Assembly (NCBI RefSeq): GCF_001668615.1 | Contig: NZ_LZMC01000061.1 | Coordinates: 1 to 37,840, forward strand | DNA: 37,840 bases | Origin: Mycobacterium sp. 1274761.0 | Lineage (GTDB): Bacteria > Actinomycetota > Actinomycetes > Mycobacteriales > Mycobacteriaceae | Reading direction: 5' to 3' | Shown here: positions 33,317 to 37,840 of the stretch, one piece after another | Numbering within the stretch: the first letter of the stretch is position 1 | Layout of the letters: each line of letters starts with the position of its first letter | Translations under genes and position numbers: made by a program | The notes under the pieces: model-generated | The model's database searches: none | The model's input: the letters and a program-made list of their open reading frames with translations, nothing else | What the model was told of the DNA's origin: nothing

Positions 33317-34206
33317 GCACCCAAACTAGCGTTCGCCGGTGCCTGTTTCGCCGAAGTGGTGGCGGCTTCGCCGCGGGCCAGCGCGGTAGTCGCGACGACC
33401 ATGACGGCCACCGCGGCGACGAGGATGAACCAGCCGGCCTCGCCGGGACGCAGCGTTTCGCCGAGCACGACGACGCCGAGCACGGACCCGACCACCGGTT
33501 CGGCGACCGTCATCGTCGGCAGCGAGGCCGTCAACGACCCGGCCCTAAACGACGCCTGCTGATAGGCCGTGCCCGCGACGGCAACCATCGCCCACACATA
33601 CAGCTCGGGTGTGCGCAGCACGGCCCACAAACCGTGGTCGAGCCGGTCGACGACTCCCTTGGTCAGCACCGCGAAGACACCCCACAGCGCCCCGGAGACC
33701 AGGCCGAGCAGCACGGCGCTTGCGGACCCCTTGACGATGCCGGCGCCCACCACACACAGCACAAGCGCGGGCCCGAGCACGACGGCCACGGCGATCCACA
33801 TCTCGAGGGAGGCGCGCGAGTGCCCCTCGGTCGGATTGCCGACAGTGACGATCACGGCCACTGCCGCAGCGAGCAGCGCCGCCCACATCCACTCCCACCG
33901 GCTCACCCGCCGTCCGCACGCCCGCGCATTGATCGGCAACGCGAACAGCAGCGACGTCACCAGCAGCGCCTGCACCAGCAGCACCGAACCCAGGCCGAGC
34001 GCCGCCGCCTGCAGTGCGAAGCCGACCGCGGCGACCACGCTGCCGAGCCACCACCGACGGTCACGCAACAGCCGGGTGAACAACTCGAAGTGGCTGACGG
34101 GTTCGTCGGTGACCTCGTGCGCGGAGTGCTGGTGAACAACGTCGCCGACCGCGATGAAGAAGGCGGCCCCGAGGGCAAGCAGGGCGGCGATATCCGCCTT
34201 GGGCAT
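33310..34206 (-). CDS. DMT-superfamily membrane transporter
   Basis: Product of 298 residues (Rv2729c-like) with about nine or ten membrane helices, beginning ADIAALLALGAAFFIAVGDVVHQHSA. The C-terminal half has the EamA-like closing pattern, PTMTVAEPVVGSVLGVVVLGE in part, that is typical of drug/metabolite transporters. Substrate unknown. ATG at 34206 has GGGAGT upstream; a minus-strand TAGGCT is a possible -10. It is the first gene of the run LigB-like, miaA, dapF, hflX, all overlapping or close. Confidence 0.85.
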   Translation of the reverse strand: MPKADIAALLALGAAFFIAVGDVVHQHSAHEVTDEPVSHFELFTRLLRDRRWWLGSVVAAVGFALQAAALGLGSVLLVQALLVTSLLFALPINARACGRRVSRWEWMWAALLAAAVAVIVTVGNPTEGHSRASLEMWIAVAVVLGPALVLCVVGAGIVKGSASAVLLGLVSGALWGVFAVLTKGVVDRLDHGLWAVLRTPELYVWAMVAVAGTAYQQASFRAGSLTASLPTMTVAEPVVGSVLGVVVLGETLRPGEAGWFILVAAVAVMVVATTALARGEAATTSAKQAPANASLGAC

Positions 34207-34364
34207 TTTGCGAACTCCCGTCGTCGTCGGTGACGAGCCTAGGCAAATGGCGGCATCGGCGTACGGACGCCCGGCGACCTGTTTGAATAGCGGGTGAAGC
34301 AGACGGGCGCCGCGGTGCGCGGCAGGTGCGCGGGTAACTCCTGCGTGGAGGTACGAGAAACGAA

Positions 34365-35696
34365 ATGACGACCAGCGAGCCGGGCGGCACCGCCGCCCCG
34401 AAACCCGTGCCCCGTCCCGGACCACCGCGACCCGGCCCCCGGCCCGGTCCGAAACCGGCCGCGGTGCACGGGGCGCCGGTCGCCTCGTCGGTCGATCCGC
34501 ACCGGTTCGGCAGGGTGGATCCCGACGGCACCGTCTGGTTGATCAGCAGCGCCGGCGAACGCGTCATCGGGTCCTGGCAGGCGGGCGACACCGAGGCGGC
34601 CTTCGCCCATTTCGGCAGGCGATTCGATGACCTGGCCACCGAGGTCGCGCTCATGGAGACCCGGCTGGCGTCGGGCACCGGCGATGCCCGCAAAATAAAG
34701 TCGGCCGCCACGACCTTGGCTGAAAGCCTCGCTACGGCATCGGTGCTCGGCGACATCGATGCCCTGGCCGCGCGGCTGGCCGCAATCGTCGAGCAGGCGG
34801 GCTCCGCCGCCGCGGCCGACAAGGCCCGCCGCGAACAACACCGCGCCGAGCAGACCGCCCGCAAGGAGGCGCTGGCAGCCGAGGCCGAACAGCTGGCCGC
34901 CACCTCCACACAGTGGAAGGCAGCCGGCGACCGGCTGCGCGAAATTCTCGACGAGTGGCGCACGATCACCGGGTTGGACCGCAAGACCGACGACGCGCTG
35001 TGGAAGCGCTATTCCGCGGCCCGCGAGGCCTTCAACCGCCGCCGAGGCTCGCACTTCGCCGAACTCGACCGTGAGCGGGCGGGCGCCCGTCAGGCCAAGG
35101 AAGCGCTCTGCGCAAAGGCCGAGGCCCTGGCCGACTCCACCGACTGGGGTCCGACGGCGGCCACCTTCCGCGACCTGCTGGCGCAGTGGAAGGCGGCGGG
35201 CCGGGCCAGCAAGGACGTCGACGACGCACTGTGGCAGCGCTTCAAGGCTGCCCAGGACACCTTCTTCGTCGCGCGCAACGCGGTATCGGCCGAGCGCGAC
35301 GCGGAATTCCGGGCCAACGCCCAGGCCAAAGAGGCGCTGCTGGCCGAAGCCGAGAAGATCGACACCTCCGACCTGGAAGCCGCCCGCGCGGCCTTGCGCA
35401 TCATCGGCGACAAGTGGGACAAGATCGGCAAGGTGCCCCGCGAGCGCGGCGCCGAGCTGGAACGGCGGCTGCGGACAATCGAGAAGTCGGTGCGCGACGC
35501 GCCGACTCGCGGCGTGGACCCAGAAGCCCAGGCACGCGCCGACCAGTTCCGCGAACGTGCTGAGCAGTACGAGCGGCAGGCCGAGAAGGCTGCGGCGGCG
35601 GGCAAGACCAAGGCCGCCGAAGAGGCACGGGCCAACGCCGCGCAGTGGCGCCAGTGGGCGGAGGCTGCGGCCGAGGCCCTCGGCCAGAAGGGCTAG
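34365..35696 (+). CDS. DUF349 coiled-coil protein
   Basis: Product of 443 residues (Rv2731-like). Residues 1-34 are Pro/Gly/Arg-rich with repeated RPGP-type units. About 130-443 is almost entirely helical and charged, with DUF349 repeats recognisable by [38 protein letters not shown] units: W-x(3)G near residue 205, again near 279 ([19 protein letters not shown]) and a third, shorter one near 350. The tail is an Ala/Glu coiled coil. No membrane segment. Function unknown. GGAGG lies 14 nt before the ATG, farther than usual. It is divergent from the DMT gene and convergent with the miaB operon, overlapping it by 4 bp. Confidence 0.88.
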   Translation: MTTSEPGGTAAPKPVPRPGPPRPGPRPGPKPAAVHGAPVASSVDPHRFGRVDPDGTVWLISSAGERVIGSWQAGDTEAAFAHFGRRFDDLATEVALMETRLASGTGDARKIKSAATTLAESLATASVLGDIDALAARLAAIVEQAGSAAAADKARREQHRAEQTARKEALAAEAEQLAATSTQWKAAGDRLREILDEWRTITGLDRKTDDALWKRYSAAREAFNRRRGSHFAELDRERAGARQAKEALCAKAEALADSTDWGPTAATFRDLLAQWKAAGRASKDVDDALWQRFKAAQDTFFVARNAVSAERDAEFRANAQAKEALLAEAEKIDTSDLEAARAALRIIGDKWDKIGKVPRERGAELERRLRTIEKSVRDAPTRGVDPEAQARADQFRERAEQYERQAEKAAAAGKTKAAEEARANAAQWRQWAEAAAEALGQKG

Positions 35697-36292
35697 CGCG
35701 TCGACGGCCCGTCGCCGTCGGTGTCGTCGTCGAGGCTGTCCAGCAAGCCCTTGCTCTGCCGTTCTGCTGCGGCCCTGCGCCGCTCCTCTTCGGCGGCGAG
35801 TTGCAGTGCGGTGCGCGTCCACACCACCCGAGCCCAGTTGTAGGTCAGCACGATCATCGTGATCCACGCCAGGATCAGCCCGATGCCGGGCCCGGGGTGC
35901 GGCGCGACAGCGGTTTGGCGGGACCACACCGCGAGCAGACCGGTAAACGACGCCAGGGTGGAACCGGCCAGCGCGATCCACGCCAGCGCCCACCGCCGGG
36001 TAAGCAGCGCCAGCATCGAGAAGCCGACGCCGAACACGAGCGCCAGCCAGATGAACACGCGCGATGGCAGGGCGATGCCGGCCGCGATGGCGGCGTCGTC
36101 GCCTGCCAGCACGTCCCAGCCTCTGGCGTGACCGGTGTGCGGGAGGATGAACGTCACCAGCAGCACGAACACAGCGATGGCAATTGCCAATGCCCTTACG
36201 CCCGGGTCGATTTCACGCGCGACGCGGCGTTCGACGGCCTCGATGTCGCCCTTGAAGTCCTCGAAGCTGCTGCCCGAATTCCCTGCGCTCAC
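35693..36292 (-). CDS. four-helix membrane protein coupled to miaB
   Basis: Product of 199 residues (Rv2732c-like). After a 30-residue acidic lead there are four membrane helices (about 34-51, 79-98, 102-123, 136-153), then a charged cytoplasmic helix ([17 protein letters not shown]) and an acidic end. Function unknown. I chose the GTG at 36292 because GTGA overlaps the miaB stop, a standard coupling signal; an ATG at 36301 is also possible. The conserved pairing suggests it is always made with MiaB but gives no clue to its job. Confidence 0.82.
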   Translation of the reverse strand: MSAGNSGSSFEDFKGDIEAVERRVAREIDPGVRALAIAIAVFVLLVTFILPHTGHARGWDVLAGDDAAIAAGIALPSRVFIWLALVFGVGFSMLALLTRRWALAWIALAGSTLASFTGLLAVWSRQTAVAPHPGPGIGLILAWITMIVLTYNWARVVWTRTALQLAAEEERRRAAAERQSKGLLDSLDDDTDGDGPSTR

Positions 36293-37815
36293 CGGGCACA
36301 TCCTGATGCTGCCGGCTGCCTTGCGGGCACCCCGACGCCAGGCATGCCCAGACCCACGCCCTGTGGCCGACGGCCCGCCTCGTGCGCATCGCCTGCCCGG
36401 GTGCGCCGGTGCGAGCCCACCGTTCCGTCGGCGACCAGGTGGTGCGGTGCGGCGTCGGTGACGGTGGTGGTGACGATGTCGCCCGGCCGGATGTTGGCCC
36501 CTTGCGGCGTGAAGTGCACCAGCCTGCCGTCGCGCGCCCGGCCCGACATCCTGGACGTGCGGGTGTCTTTGCGGCCTTCGCCGACGGCCACCAGTAGTTC
36601 GACGGTGCGGCCGATCTGGGCGATGTTCTCCTCCAGCGAGATTCGCTCCTGTAGATCGATCAGCCGCTGATAGCGTTCCTGCACAACGGGTTTCGGCAGC
36701 TGGCCGTCGAGCTCGGCCGCCGGTGTGCCGGGTCGCTTCGAGTACTGGAACGTGAACGCTGCGCTGAATCGGGCGGCGGCCACCACGTCGAGCGTCTCTT
36801 GGAAGTCCTGCTCGGTCTCGCCGGGGAAGCCGACGATCAGATCGGTGGTGATGGCGGCGTGCGGGATCGCGGCGCGCACCTTGCCGACGATGGACAGGAA
36901 TCGGTCGGACCGGTAGGAGCGCCGCATCGCCCGCAGCACGCGGTCGGACCCCGACTGGAGCGGCATGTGAAGTGCCGGGCACACATTCGGCGTCTCGGCC
37001 ATCGCTTCGATGACGTCGTCGGTGAACTCGGCGGGGTGCGGTGAGGTGAACCGGACCCGTTCAAGCCCGTCGATCCGCCCACACGCGCGCAGCAGCTGGG
37101 CAAAAGCCCCGCGATCGCGCGGCTGATCGGGGTCGGCGAACGACACACCGTAGGCGTTGACGTTCTGCCCGAGCAGGGTCACCTCGAGGACGCCATGGTC
37201 GACCAGCGCCTGCACTTCGGCCAGCACGTCACCGGGCCTGCGGTCGACCTCCTTGCCGCGCAGCGAAGGGACGATGCAGAACGTGCACGTGTTGTTGCAC
37301 CCTACCGATATGGAAACCCAACCCGCATAGGCGGATTCGCGCGCAGCAGGGAGGTTCGACGGGAATTCCTTCAAGGATTCCACGATTTCGACCTGTGCGG
37401 CCTTGTTGTGCCTGGCTCGGTCGAGCAGCGTGGGAAGCGACCCAATATTGTGGGTGCCGAAGACGACATCCACCCAGGGGGCCTGGCGCAGCACTGCTTC
37501 GCGGTCCTTCTGGGCAAGACACCCGCCAACGGCGATCTGCATGTTCGGGTTGGCCTGCTTGCGCGGCACCAGGTGGCTGAGGTTGCCGTAGAGCTTGTTG
37601 TCGGCGTTCTCGCGCACGGCGCACGTGTTGAACACCACGACGTCGGCGTCGGCACCGTCGGCCGCACGCTGGTATCCGGCCGCCTCGAGCAGGCCTGCCA
37701 GCCGCTCGGAATCGTGCACGTTCATCTGGCAGCCGTACGTACGCACCTGGTAGGTGCGTGGTGGTGCGACCGACGAGCGCTCGCGCGAGGAGGCAGCGGT
37801 CGGGGTCGAAGTCAC
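36289..37815 (-). CDS. miaB: tRNA-2-methylthio-N6-dimethylallyladenosine synthase MiaB
   Basis: Radical-SAM methylthiotransferase that turns i6A37 made by MiaA into ms2i6A37. 508 residues. The N-terminal UPF0004 domain binds one iron-sulfur cluster through Cys in [16 protein letters not shown] and VGGCLAQ; the radical-SAM cluster is bound by [16 protein letters not shown] (CxxxCxxC); HMPLQSGSD is conserved; a TRAM domain begins near residue 390. I chose the GTG at 37815, not the ATG at 37824, because VTST matches the M. tuberculosis start and a minus-strand TACCAT (37828-37823) lies exactly 7 nt upstream, predicting a leaderless mRNA. The C-terminal 40 residues are an unstructured extension. 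Confidence 0.95.
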   Translation of the reverse strand: MTSTPTAASSRERSSVAPPRTYQVRTYGCQMNVHDSERLAGLLEAAGYQRAADGADADVVVFNTCAVRENADNKLYGNLSHLVPRKQANPNMQIAVGGCLAQKDREAVLRQAPWVDVVFGTHNIGSLPTLLDRARHNKAAQVEIVESLKEFPSNLPAARESAYAGWVSISVGCNNTCTFCIVPSLRGKEVDRRPGDVLAEVQALVDHGVLEVTLLGQNVNAYGVSFADPDQPRDRGAFAQLLRACGRIDGLERVRFTSPHPAEFTDDVIEAMAETPNVCPALHMPLQSGSDRVLRAMRRSYRSDRFLSIVGKVRAAIPHAAITTDLIVGFPGETEQDFQETLDVVAAARFSAAFTFQYSKRPGTPAAELDGQLPKPVVQERYQRLIDLQERISLEENIAQIGRTVELLVAVGEGRKDTRTSRMSGRARDGRLVHFTPQGANIRPGDIVTTTVTDAAPHHLVADGTVGSHRRTRAGDAHEAGRRPQGVGLGMPGVGVPARQPAASGCAR

Positions 37816-37840
37816 CCGGCCCATGGTAGTTACGGGCGGC

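Noticed and set aside
34239..35993. 584-codon open frame antisense to the DUF349 gene
   Set aside because: Same reason; the plus strand encodes the conserved DUF349 protein with proper start signals.

Overview
The window is core chromosome of a mycobacterium, most likely a rapid-growing environmental species of the Mycolicibacterium type. The DNA is high in GC. Gene order follows, almost gene by gene, the Mycobacterium tuberculosis stretch from the TrkA-type potassium regulator through sigA, sigB, ideR, sthA, nrdR, lexA, fadE20, hflX, dapF and miaA to miaB (Rv2692 to Rv2733c as I remember it). Family assignments come from recognising the protein sequences; no database search was run. I see no insertion sequence, prophage, CRISPR array, tRNA or rRNA.

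Layout. 1-4.8 kb: the end of a TrkA-type gene, an OB-fold/DUF3159/MFS-exporter run on the minus strand, a small alpha/beta hydrolase, then DUF3710 and dut. 4.8-8.2 kb: DUF3093, DUF4193, the envelope protein Cei, SuhB and polyphosphate glucokinase. 8.2-16.7 kb: the sigma-factor region, with sigA, three genes of unknown function, a RidA-like protein, DUF952, DUF7455, YihY/BrkB, DUF3039, DUF3099, sigB, an intrinsic terminator and ideR. 16.7-24.3 kb: DUF4192, a lipoprotein, sthA, a trypsin-like protease, PAC2, an alpha/beta hydrolase, PhzF and nrdR. 24.3-29.4 kb: the SOS pair chiZ/lexA, a large LGFP-repeat membrane protein, fadE20 and a CsbD-like protein. 29.4-37.8 kb: the minus-strand operon from a DMT transporter through a LigB-like protein, miaA and dapF to hflX, then DUF349 on the plus strand, and miaB with a coupled membrane protein on the minus strand.

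How the genes work together. Several master regulators sit side by side: housekeeping and stress sigma factors, iron (IdeR), dNTP synthesis (NrdR) and DNA damage (LexA). The regulatory DNA is unusually readable. It holds a perfect CRP-type box at -61.5 of the cei promoter, three SOS boxes between chiZ and lexA, an ECF-sigma promoter plus an MprA-like direct repeat before sigB, palindromes upstream of the OB-fold gene and fadE20, and a repeated leaderless promoter layout (TANNNT then 6-8 nt then the start codon) at eleven genes. MiaA and MiaB carry out successive steps of tRNA A37 modification and lie in neighbouring operons.

There is no obvious new defence or biosynthetic system; this is mostly conserved core. 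The less understood parts are the three genes between sigA and ridA, the LGFP protein with a cytoplasmic sunset-like tail, a lipoprotein and a protease flanking sthA, and several candidate operators.
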